Assembly: GCA_027019685.1 (NCBI GenBank)
Contig: JALUWH010000301.1
Span: 1-6,116 of the forward strand
From: Ghiorsea sp.
GTDB lineage: Bacteria; Pseudomonadota; Zetaproteobacteria; Mariprofundales; Mariprofundaceae
DNA length: 6,116 nt
Direction of reading: 5' to 3'
The notes beneath the pieces are model-generated. The model had not been told where the DNA came from, did no database searches, and was given only the letters and a program-made list of their open reading frames with translations. This document shows positions 1 through 5,711 of this stretch, piece after piece. How positions within the stretch are numbered: the stretch's first letter is position 1; the number at the start of each line of letters is the position of its first letter. The position numbers and the translations under genes were made by a program.

Positions 1-588
1 AATAAAGAATGGAATCACACGCCGTCCCATGGTTAAGATAAGGGCAAGGATAATATACATGGCTGAGAAAATGCCCCAAACCACACCATTTTCCATATAA
101 CCCAATGCGCCAGCATAAAACATGATGTTGCACAGTGTAATCAACAGCACTTTGGCGATAATGCCAATTTGATGCCACTGTCTGGTTTTGATAATACGAT
201 GAAATAAGATATAGGTGAGCCAAAGGGTGAACAGTGAATCAAAAATAGCAGCGGCTTCAATCCATTGAGTACCCAATAAAAAGCAAAGCCTTGCAATCAA
301 CCAGAAGGTAAATAGTAACAGTAGCGACTTGCCCTCTGCAGTAACGGTACGCGTCCAAGTGCGTACGGAAGTAAGTAAGAAACCAGCAATGACAGCCATG
401 GCATAACCAAATAACATTTCATGGGCATGCCATTCAAATTGAGAAATACCATCAAGTGTAATGTCCAACTGGAAAATATAAATGGCTGACCATAAAGCCA
501 TAGTTAACATGGCAAAGAAGCCTGCTCCTAAGAAAAAAGGGCGGAAACCAACTTCTAACAATGCAGTGGTGGGTTTATCGGATAACAT
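1..588 (-). CDS. nnrS: NnrS family haem-copper membrane protein, N-terminal part (cut by window edge)
   Basis: This gene reads leftwards from an ATG at 588-586 and stays open for 196 codons to the window edge, so the C-terminal half is missing (the family is usually about 400 residues). NnrS proteins are polytopic inner-membrane proteins reported to bind haem and copper and to ease nitric oxide or nitrosative stress. The sequence shows family hallmarks: FRPFF at residues 15-19, WHAHEMLFGY at 53-62, AGFLLT at 68-73 and MGRRVIPFF at 187-195. Hydrophobic spans lie at about 18-40, 58-74, 88-106, 113-130, 141-160 and 168-187. His54 and His56 are plausible metal or haem ligands. The stretch that is often AVPNWTG in relatives reads SVRTWTR here. 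An AAGG ribosome binding site lies 7 bases upstream of the start and supports it. The gene is divergent from the small peptide gene at 829. The family call is from remembered motifs, not a search. Confidence 0.88.
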   Translation of the reverse strand, partial: MLSDKPTTALLEVGFRPFFLGAGFFAMLTMALWSAIYIFQLDITLDGISQFEWHAHEMLFGYAMAVIAGFLLTSVRTWTRTVTAEGKSLLLLFTFWLIARLCFLLGTQWIEAAAIFDSLFTLWLTYILFHRIIKTRQWHQIGIIAKVLLITLCNIMFYAGALGYMENGVVWGIFSAMYIILALILTMGRRVIPFFI

Positions 589-633
589 GCTGCAACCTTA
601 AACAGCTAAATCAAGAAATGAAACAGTGAGCAT

Positions 634-657
634 TTTTGATGGGGGTGTATATCAAAA
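634..657. repeat. Inverted repeat TTTTGAT-N10-ATCAAAA upstream of nnrS
   Basis: Perfect 7-base arms at 634-640 and 651-657 flank a 10-base spacer, 46 bases from the nnrS start codon. The TTGAT/ATCAA halves look like FNR-family half-sites, but that family uses a 4-base spacer, so this is not a normal FNR/DNR box. It could be an operator for another dimeric regulator. It lies where the nnrS promoter or leader should be. There is no T-run typical of a terminator. The role is unproven. Confidence 0.4.
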
Positions 658-756
658 GGAAGTCTATGTTTAATTGTGTTGTAGTGCGGAAGTTTATGAT
701 GATGTATGTAACTATTGTAAGCTATGAAAAAGATTAAGATAATTTAATTTCAATTT

Positions 757-772
757 TATGATTTCTATCACA
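757..772. promoter_or_regulatory. CRP/FNR-family regulator box
   Basis: The 16 bases read TATGA-N6-TCACA, matching 9 of the 10 defined positions of the CRP consensus TGTGA-N6-TCACA. Read as an FNR/DNR box, ATGAT-N4-ATCAC matches 8 of 10 positions of TTGAT-N4-ATCAA. The centre (764.5) lies about 41 bases upstream of the transcription start predicted from the -10 element at 793-798. That is the classic class II activator position. Which family member binds cannot be decided by eye. The box could also act on nnrS, whose start is about 176 bases away on the other side. Confidence 0.55.
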
Positions 773-792
773 TTATTGTCATGTGGTGTGGT

Positions 793-798
793 TATACT
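793..798 (+). promoter_or_regulatory. -10 element of the small peptide gene promoter
   Basis: TATACT matches 5 of 6 bases of the sigma70 -10 consensus. No good -35 hexamer sits 16-18 bases upstream, as expected for an activator-dependent promoter, and the CRP/FNR-like box covers the area just upstream. The predicted transcription start is near 805, giving a leader of about 24 bases before the ATG at 829. Confidence 0.5.
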
Positions 799-828
799 TG
801 CCCTATCTTGACGTGAAAGGAGATGATT

Positions 829-945
829 ATGCGTACAGTAACTAAGAAGTTGGGTAAAGTTTTATACCGTGATGGACCAGCGATTGTGGCAACGGCTCTT
901 TTTGCGGTATTGTTTGTAACGGAAGTAACTGACCAAACAAGCTAA
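829..945 (+). CDS. Unrecognised 38-residue single-span membrane peptide
   Basis: This short gene runs from ATG at 829 to TAA at 943-945 and encodes 38 residues. A strong AAAGGAG ribosome binding site at 816-822 lies 6 bases upstream. An in-frame ATG at 823 directly abuts that site and is a less likely start. The N-terminus is basic (Arg2, Lys6, Lys7, Lys10, Arg14). One hydrophobic segment follows at about residues 17-31, and the tail is short and polar with Glu32 and Asp35. This suggests an inner-membrane peptide with its N-terminus in the cytoplasm. It has its own predicted promoter with a CRP/FNR-like box and its own terminator, which argues that it is a real gene. I do not recognise the family. 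It does not look like CydX, the small cytochrome bd subunit. Its function is unknown; the divergent nnrS and the regulator box make a link to respiratory or nitrosative conditions possible. Confidence 0.72.
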   Translation: MRTVTKKLGKVLYRDGPAIVATALFAVLFVTEVTDQTS

Positions 946-968
946 GATACTTTAACCCCTATGTTTTT

Positions 969-1000
969 ATACCTCCAAGGCAACTTGGGGGTATTTTTTT
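969..1000 (+). terminator. Strong rho-independent terminator after the small peptide gene
   Basis: A stem with arms ATACCTCCAAG and CTTGGGGGTAT (one T-G wobble) closes on a GCAA tetraloop and runs directly into a T-tract that ends at 1000. The loop belongs to the stable GNRA class. It begins 23 bases after the TAA of the small gene and ends 36 bases before the -35 of the next promoter, so it isolates the two transcription units. The opposite strand lacks a matching T-run, so it should work rightwards only. Confidence 0.9.
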
Positions 1001-1007
1001 GCACGGG

Positions 1008-1030
1008 CTATTGTATGCATATTACAATAG
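1008..1030. promoter_or_regulatory. Candidate operator: 8-base inverted repeat upstream of the efflux promoter
   Basis: Perfect arms CTATTGTA (1008-1015) and TACAATAG (1023-1030) flank a 7-base spacer. The site ends 6 bases before the -35 hexamer of the export operon. The size and position suit a dimeric regulator, for example of the TetR or MarR type often found controlling efflux genes. No regulator gene is present in this window. It is not a terminator, since no T-run follows. Confidence 0.5.
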
Positions 1031-1046
1031 TTGCAGTTGACAACTA
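1028..1046. promoter_or_regulatory. Overlapping palindromes covering the -35 box
   Basis: Two inverted repeats overlap here. TAGTTG (1028-1033) pairs with CAACTA (1041-1046) across a 7-base spacer. Inside it AGTTG-A-CAACT (1035-1045) is a perfect odd palindrome centred on 1040. Both include the -35 hexamer, so a bound repressor would block RNA polymerase. Part of the palindrome comes for free from the TTGACA consensus, which lowers its weight. Confidence 0.4.
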
Positions 1047-1064
1047 AATGGGAATGCGTATAAT
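1037..1064 (+). promoter_or_regulatory. Near-consensus sigma70 promoter of the export operon
   Basis: Perfect -35 TTGACA (1037-1042) and perfect -10 TATAAT (1059-1064) are separated by 16 bases, one short of the optimum. The predicted start is near 1071, giving a leader of about 29 bases before the ATG at 1100. A promoter this good would be strong unless repressed, which fits the inverted repeats at and upstream of the -35. It likely drives all four export genes. Confidence 0.85.
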
Positions 1065-1099
1065 GCGATCCAACTTAGTAGAAACACAAAGGTAACTAA

Positions 1100-2284
1100 A
1101 TGAAATTATTTGATTTAAACAACAGAACACTTGGGCTCATTGCAGTGATTGTCCCCATGGTTATTTTATTTATCTATGTTGGTATGACCTCTGGACCGTT
1201 AGCTCCCGTTCCAGTAACGACTGTGCAGGTGGATAAGAAAGCTATTTCACCAGCTTTGTTTGGCATAGGCACTGTAGAAGCACGATATAGCTATAATATT
1301 GGACCTATCACACCAGGACGCTTACAAGCGGTATACGTGGATGTAGGAGATAGGGTTAAGGCGGGTCAGCTTCTGGCGGAAATGGAGCCGATTGATTTAG
1401 ATAATAAATTAACATCACAAAGTATGGCAATTAAACGAGCAAGAGATGGTATTACTACGGCAAAGGCAGTATTAAAAGAGGCTGAAGCACGTTTAAAATT
1501 TGCCCAAGCTCAAGAGCAACGTTATAAAAAATTATTGGAAATTAAGTCAGTTGGTGATGAAGTGTATGAGGTTAAGCAGCAAGAGCTTCAAGCTGCTATT
1601 TCAGGCAAGGCAATTGCTAAAGCGAATCTAAATTCAGCTAAAAAAGAATTGTCTCGCGTGCAGTCTGACCGTCAAGGTTTGAGTAACTTACGCGAGAATT
1701 TACGTCTTATTGCGCCCAAAGATGGTGTAATTTCGGCAAGGCGTTCCGAAGCAGGTTCTACCGTGATGTCTGGTCAAGCTGTGGTTGAAATGATTGATCC
1801 AACAAGTCTTTGGATCAATACACGTTTTGATCAACAACGTTCTACGGGGCTTGCCTCTGATTTAAGTGCTAAGATTAAGCTTCGTTCGCAAAGTCAGACG
1901 TTTTATGCTGCAAAGGTTGAGCGTGTTGAGGTGATGGCAGATGCGGTTACAGAAGAAATCTTAGCAAAAATCGTATTCAACGACTTACCACAGCCTATGC
2001 CACCCATTGGTGAGCTTGCAGAGGTGACAGTGGGGCTTTCAGAACTACCTGCTCAACCAGTGATTCCCAATGCGGCAATTCAACAGTTAGATGGTGAAGT
2101 TGGTGTTTGGCGTGTTCAAGACGGCGATATTCAGTTTGTGCCGGTTTCACTGGGTATGACAAGTTTAGATGGTGATGTTCAGGTTTTGCATGGTTTGCAA
2201 GCTGGTGATGAAATCGTGGTGTATAGTAAACGTGCATTGCATGACGGTTCAAAAATTGATGTGGTTGAGGCGATTCAACCATGA
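1100..2284 (+). CDS. HlyD/MacA-type periplasmic adaptor subunit of a tripartite ABC exporter
   Basis: The 394-residue protein should be anchored in the inner membrane by one N-terminal helix (about 11-29) and bridge the permease at 2281 to the outer-membrane factor at 4177. Domains in order: the first half of a lipoyl domain at about 66-97 (GRLQAVYVDVGDRVKAGQLL), a long charged alpha-hairpin or coiled coil at about 102-198, the second lipoyl half at about 202-232 (APKDGVISARRSEAGSTV), a beta-barrel domain at about 235-312, and a membrane-proximal domain at about 315-390 (VIPNAAI and GLQAGDEIVVYS). At the hairpin tip, Arg141 and Leu145 match the R-x3-L-x6-S motif used for contact with TolC-type proteins, but the Ser position is Gly152. 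An AAGG ribosome binding site (1089-1092) precedes the ATG by 7 bases. The stop overlaps the next start by 4 bases (ATGA). The family is certain; the substrate is not deducible. Confidence 0.9.
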   Translation: MKLFDLNNRTLGLIAVIVPMVILFIYVGMTSGPLAPVPVTTVQVDKKAISPALFGIGTVEARYSYNIGPITPGRLQAVYVDVGDRVKAGQLLAEMEPIDLDNKLTSQSMAIKRARDGITTAKAVLKEAEARLKFAQAQEQRYKKLLEIKSVGDEVYEVKQQELQAAISGKAIAKANLNSAKKELSRVQSDRQGLSNLRENLRLIAPKDGVISARRSEAGSTVMSGQAVVEMIDPTSLWINTRFDQQRSTGLASDLSAKIKLRSQSQTFYAAKVERVEVMADAVTEEILAKIVFNDLPQPMPPIGELAEVTVGLSELPAQPVIPNAAIQQLDGEVGVWRVQDGDIQFVPVSLGMTSLDGDVQVLHGLQAGDEIVVYSKRALHDGSKIDVVEAIQP

Positions 2285-3483
2285 TTAGCCTCGCTGGGCG
2301 TGATATTGTCCATTCATGGGGCAAGTTTGTCTTCACGGGCGTTGGGCTTGGTTTGCTGATTGGTGTGACCATGACCATGGGGGGTGTTTACCGTGGTATG
2401 GTGGATGATGCTAAAGTTCTATTAGACAATAGTGGTGCCGATTTATGGGTGGTGCAGCAAGGAACACTGGGGCCTTATGCTGAAGCTTCAAGCATTTATG
2501 ATGATGAATACCGAGGTATTTTAGGCATGGCAGGTGTGGATGCGGCTGCGAATGTCACTTATTTAACTTCACAAATTAGTCAGGGCGATTTGGATGTTAG
2601 GGTGATGGTGGCGGGTATTGTGACCACGCAACCAGGGTTACCGGGTCAGCCACGGTTTTTAGTCGCAGGAAGACATATTACACGAGACCATTATGAGGCT
2701 GTGGCCGATGTAAAAACAGGGTTTAACATTGGTGATGAAGTGAAGATTCGTCGCAATCATTATAAGGTCGTGGGTTTAACCAAACGTATGGTATCCTCCA
2801 GTGGCGACCCTATGCTGTTTATCCCGCTCAAAGATGCGCAGGAAGCACAGTTTTTAAAAGATAATGATGCGATTTTGAATCAGCGCCGAAGAACGTCTGC
2901 CAACCCTGCGTTTAATACTCCTACAGTGCCAGGTTTATTGGATGCTGTGCTTGCTTCACAAAGTGTGAATCCATTTGTCAATGCAGTGTTGGTTCGTGTG
3001 AAAGAAGGTTTTACACCAGAGCAAGTGGCGGAGCCCATTCGCAAATGGAAACGCTTGCAGGTCTATACGCGAGCAGAGATGGAATCTATTTTGATTGAGA
3101 AGTTGATTAAAACTGCTGCCAAACAAATTGGCATGTTTCTGGTCATTCTTTCGATTGTGAGTGCAGCCATTGTCGCCTTTATTATTTACACGCTAACGAT
3201 TGGTAAAATAAGAGAAATTGCAGTGCTTAAATTGATTGGTACAAAAAATAGAACCATTGCAGCGATGATTATTCAACAATCCATTGGTTTAGGACTCATT
3301 GGTTTTGTCATTGGTAAAATTGCAGCCACATTTTGGGCACCCATATTTCCAAAGTATGTGTTGCTAGAGCCTACAGATGCAGTCGCTGCTTTTGTGCTCA
3401 TCATCATCATTTGCATACTGGCTAGTCTGATTGCTATTCAGGCGGCCTTAAAAGTAGATCCTGCGGAGGCTATCGGTGGCTAG
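2281..3483 (+). CDS. FtsX/MacB/DevC-type ABC transporter permease
   Basis: This is the 400-residue inner-membrane subunit of the exporter. One N-terminal membrane helix (about 15-38) is followed by a large periplasmic domain (about 39-281, MacB-core-like). Three C-terminal helices follow at about 282-306, 325-352 and 365-390: the four-span layout of type VII (MacB-like) ABC proteins. In this class ATP hydrolysis drives periplasmic conformational change rather than passage through the membrane. KIREIAVLKLIGTKNRTI (309-326) is the typical FtsX coupling segment, and the tail ALKVDPAEAI matches the usual end of such permeases. Unlike MacB, the ATPase is a separate protein, as in cyanobacterial DevBCA. 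The ATG overlaps the adaptor stop, with GAGG 10 bases upstream. The end overlaps the ATPase start by 8 bases. The substrate is unknown. Confidence 0.88.
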   Translation: MISLAGRDIVHSWGKFVFTGVGLGLLIGVTMTMGGVYRGMVDDAKVLLDNSGADLWVVQQGTLGPYAEASSIYDDEYRGILGMAGVDAAANVTYLTSQISQGDLDVRVMVAGIVTTQPGLPGQPRFLVAGRHITRDHYEAVADVKTGFNIGDEVKIRRNHYKVVGLTKRMVSSSGDPMLFIPLKDAQEAQFLKDNDAILNQRRRTSANPAFNTPTVPGLLDAVLASQSVNPFVNAVLVRVKEGFTPEQVAEPIRKWKRLQVYTRAEMESILIEKLIKTAAKQIGMFLVILSIVSAAIVAFIIYTLTIGKIREIAVLKLIGTKNRTIAAMIIQQSIGLGLIGFVIGKIAATFWAPIFPKYVLLEPTDAVAAFVLIIIICILASLIAIQAALKVDPAEAIGG

Positions 3484-4180
3484 AGGAATTATTATTGAAG
3501 ACCTACACAAACAATATGGTGTAGGTGATACAGCAGTGGAAGCGCTTAAAGGTGTGAATATGCAGGTTGGCCCTGGTGAAGTGGTGGGCTTGGTTGGGCC
3601 ATCGGGTTCTGGAAAGAGTACGCTTCTTAAATGCTTGGGTGCGGTGATTGAGCCAACCAGTGGGCGTATGATTTTAGGTGGTGAGCCTATCTATGATCAG
3701 AAATGGAAAATCAAAGATTTGGGTGCTTTGCGCCGAGATAAGATTGGTTTTGTATTTCAGGCACCGTATTTGATTCCGTTCTTGGATGTGATTGATAACG
3801 TGGCATTAATTCTGATGCTAGCGGGTCATTCGAATAACGAGTCGCGCAAACGGGCTATGGAGCTTCTTGAAGCATTGGATGTGGCACATCGTGCTAACGC
3901 TATGCCCGCTCAACTTTCTGGGGGTGAGCAGCAGCGTGTAGCTATTGCTAGGGCTTTAATGAGTAGGCCGCCTGTGATTTTAGCAGATGAACCGACAGCG
4001 CCGTTGGATAGTGAGCGTGCATTGGCTGTAGTTAAAATATTACATGAAATGGCACAGCAATATGAAACAGCGATTATTGTGGTCACCCATGATGAAAAAA
4101 TTATCCCTACTTTTAAGCGTGTTTATCATATTCGTGATGGTAAAACGATTGAGGAAGCTGGGGAAGGTAGAGAGATATGA
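3476..4180 (+). CDS. ABC exporter ATP-binding protein (MacB/LolD/DevA type)
   Basis: This 234-residue cytoplasmic ATPase powers the permease encoded just upstream. All key motifs are present: Walker A GPSGSGKS (41-48), Q-loop Gln95, signature LSGGEQQR (147-154), Walker B VILADEP (167-173) with catalytic Glu172, the D-loop ending in Leu177-Asp178, and switch His205. It should therefore be active. The start is GTG at 3476, inside the end of the permease gene (8-base overlap). A GGAGG at 3465-3469, 6 bases upstream, supports this start, and the protein begins right before the first beta strand (IIIEDLHKQYG). The stop overlaps the next ATG by 4 bases. The segment TAPLDSERALAV and the C-terminal HIRDGKTIEEAGEGRE recall a conserved but functionally uncharacterised proteobacterial subgroup that I know only by memory. 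Confidence 0.92.
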   Translation: MARGIIIEDLHKQYGVGDTAVEALKGVNMQVGPGEVVGLVGPSGSGKSTLLKCLGAVIEPTSGRMILGGEPIYDQKWKIKDLGALRRDKIGFVFQAPYLIPFLDVIDNVALILMLAGHSNNESRKRAMELLEALDVAHRANAMPAQLSGGEQQRVAIARALMSRPPVILADEPTAPLDSERALAVVKILHEMAQQYETAIIVVTHDEKIIPTFKRVYHIRDGKTIEEAGEGREI

Positions 4181-5649
4181 TAAAACCATGGCATAAAACA
4201 TTACCCATCATCATGATATTGCTTTCGTCTTGTGCTGTTGGCCCTGATTATGAACGCCCTGAAGTGTTGAAAGATTCAGGTGTTAAAGATGACAGCCTTC
4301 AGGTGAAGCTTGCTCTGGTTGAATCTTTACCAGAGCCTGTTGCATTGGGTGAAACACAAACATTTGTACGTAATTCAGTGCAGGCTGAATGGTGGAAAAG
4401 CTTTGAGTCTGAGAAACTAAATCAGCTTGTGGAACAAGCTTTGTTATCTAGCCCAACGCTGCAGGCTGCTGAAGCTAAATTAGAGCAAGCCAAACAAACG
4501 TATGAAGCACAAACAGGTTCAAGCCTTTATCCGCAAGTGTCTCTAGGAGCAGGTGGTTCCAGGCAACGCATCAACAAAGCCGCATTTGGTCTGCCTTCTA
4601 ATTCATCAACCTATACCCTATACAATGCGGGTCTCAATTTAGGTTATAACTTTGACTTGTTTGGTACCAACCGCCGTTTATTGGAATCCTTAGAGGCAGA
4701 AACAGAATATCAGCGTTTTCAATTTGAAGCCGCACGTTTAAGTCTGATTGCGAACACGGTAAGTGTAGCCATGATAGAGGCTCAATTATCAGAACAATTG
4801 GTTGCCAACCAAAACATTCTGCAAGTGTTAGAAGAGCAATTGGATATGACCAAGCAACGCTTTGCTTTGGGTGCAGTGGGTGAGAGCGAAGTCTCTGCGC
4901 TTGAAAGCAGTGTGGAGCAATTTCGCGCCAATATACCACAGCTCAAAAGTAGTTTGGCAAAACAACAGCATGTGTTGGCATTATTGATAGGCCAAGCACC
5001 AAACAGCAATTTAGTGCCTTCATTTACATTGGTAGATTTTACACTACCCCAAGAACTTCCAGTGCTTATTCCATCCGAACTTTTAGAGCAACGCCCTGAT
5101 ATTTTAGCATCGGAGGCTTTGGTGCGGTCGGCCAATGCGAAGTATGGCTTGTCGGTGTCGCGCATGTATCCACAGCTTAATTTAAGTGCGAATATTGGTT
5201 CTCAAGCCCTAACGACATCAGGTCTGTTTGGCGCAGAAACGCTAGTCTGGGGCTTGGCAGGTCAGCTTACACAGCCTTTGTTTAATGCAGGGCTTCCTGC
5301 TGAATCGCGTGCTGCGAAAGCAGGGTATGAAGCTGTGGCAGCCAATTATAGGCAAACGGTGTTACAGGCTTTTCAAGGTGTGGCTGATGTGCTTTCTGCA
5401 TTGGATTATGATGCACAAAGCTTGAACTCACAAGCCAAAGCCATGCAGGCAGCCGAGCAAACAACACAACTTGTGGAACAAGCGTATGAAGCAGGTGCTG
5501 CCAGTTATGCGCAGGTGTTGGCAAGTAAACAGGACTTGGAGCAAACACGAGTTGCCCTGATTAGTGCCCAAACACGACGTTTGATTGATACGACTGCTTT
5601 GTATCAAGCCATGGGTGGTGAAACATTTATGCCACAACAAAAGGATTGA
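4177..5649 (+). CDS. NodT-type outer-membrane efflux lipoprotein (TolC-like outer-membrane factor)
   Basis: The 490-residue protein should trimerise into the outer-membrane channel of the pump. A lipoprotein signal ends in a lipobox LSSC with Cys19 as the lipidated residue. It is followed by AVGPDYERP, the usual start of mature NodT-type factors. Two outer-membrane efflux repeats follow, at about 72-275 and 297-478. Recognisable family segments are WWKSFESEKLNQLVEQAL (72-89), YNFDLFGTNRR (157-167), LIPSELLEQRPDILASEA (298-315 approx.), YPQLNLSANIG (331-341), LTQPLFNAG (364-372) and ALYQAMGG (474-481). The long helices are rich in Gln, Ala and Glu. Length is normal for the family. The ATG overlaps the ATPase stop by 4 bases, with GGAAGG about 9 bases upstream. 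As the last gene of the four, it completes the export system within one operon. Confidence 0.93.
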   Translation: MIKPWHKTLPIIMILLSSCAVGPDYERPEVLKDSGVKDDSLQVKLALVESLPEPVALGETQTFVRNSVQAEWWKSFESEKLNQLVEQALLSSPTLQAAEAKLEQAKQTYEAQTGSSLYPQVSLGAGGSRQRINKAAFGLPSNSSTYTLYNAGLNLGYNFDLFGTNRRLLESLEAETEYQRFQFEAARLSLIANTVSVAMIEAQLSEQLVANQNILQVLEEQLDMTKQRFALGAVGESEVSALESSVEQFRANIPQLKSSLAKQQHVLALLIGQAPNSNLVPSFTLVDFTLPQELPVLIPSELLEQRPDILASEALVRSANAKYGLSVSRMYPQLNLSANIGSQALTTSGLFGAETLVWGLAGQLTQPLFNAGLPAESRAAKAGYEAVAANYRQTVLQAFQGVADVLSALDYDAQSLNSQAKAMQAAEQTTQLVEQAYEAGAASYAQVLASKQDLEQTRVALISAQTRRLIDTTALYQAMGGETFMPQQKD

Positions 5650-5711
5650 TGAGCATCATAATAATGCTTGGTGTAGGGTATGCTTTAAAGTGCTAAATAG
5701 GAGGCGGTGAT
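5650..5711 (+). other. Short intergenic gap before the cytochrome gene
   Basis: These 62 bases hold an AGGAGG ribosome binding site (5699-5704), 7 bases before the ATG at 5712. A weak 5-base hairpin (AGCAT/ATGCT, 5652-5668) has no T-run. No convincing terminator or sigma70 promoter is visible, so the cytochrome may be read through from the export operon, or it may use a promoter I cannot recognise. Confidence 0.55.

Larger units (their letters stand above)
589..828. other. Divergent intergenic regulatory region between nnrS and the small peptide gene
   Basis: This 240-base AT-rich spacer must carry the promoters of both divergent genes. It contains a perfect 7-base inverted repeat with a 10-base spacer (634-657) nearer nnrS, and a CRP/FNR-like box (757-772) followed by a good -10 element nearer the rightward gene. 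I saw no convincing additional open frame or RNA gene. No clear nnrS promoter could be assigned; a weak leftward -10-like TATACA overlaps the 634-657 repeat. Confidence 0.7.

Noticed and set aside
712..719. Copy of the CTATTGTA operator arm upstream of nnrS
   Set aside because: Only one arm is present, with no partner at the right spacing. A single AT-rich 8-base match can arise by chance.
1995..2378. Leftward open frame of 127 codons opposite the adaptor and permease genes
   Set aside because: It lies wholly antisense to two well-supported genes, has an unnatural His/Pro-rich composition and shows no recognisable domain.
4001..4009. Proline in the ATPase D-loop (APLD) as an unusual catalytic change
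   Set aside because: The same TAPLD segment is, as far as I recall, typical of this ATPase subgroup, and all catalytic residues are intact.
4634..5640. Several leftward open frames opposite the outer-membrane factor gene
   Set aside because: All are antisense to a clear NodT-type coding sequence, overlap each other in different frames, are rich in Cys, His and Ser and have no credible start context.
5652..5668. Hairpin AGCAT/ATGCT after the outer-membrane factor gene as a terminator
   Set aside because: The stem is only five pairs, AT-rich, with a 7-base loop and no following T-run.
5668..5698. Promoter for the cytochrome gene (TTGGTG followed by CTAAAT)
   Set aside because: The -10 candidate matches only about half of the consensus, so it is too weak to call.
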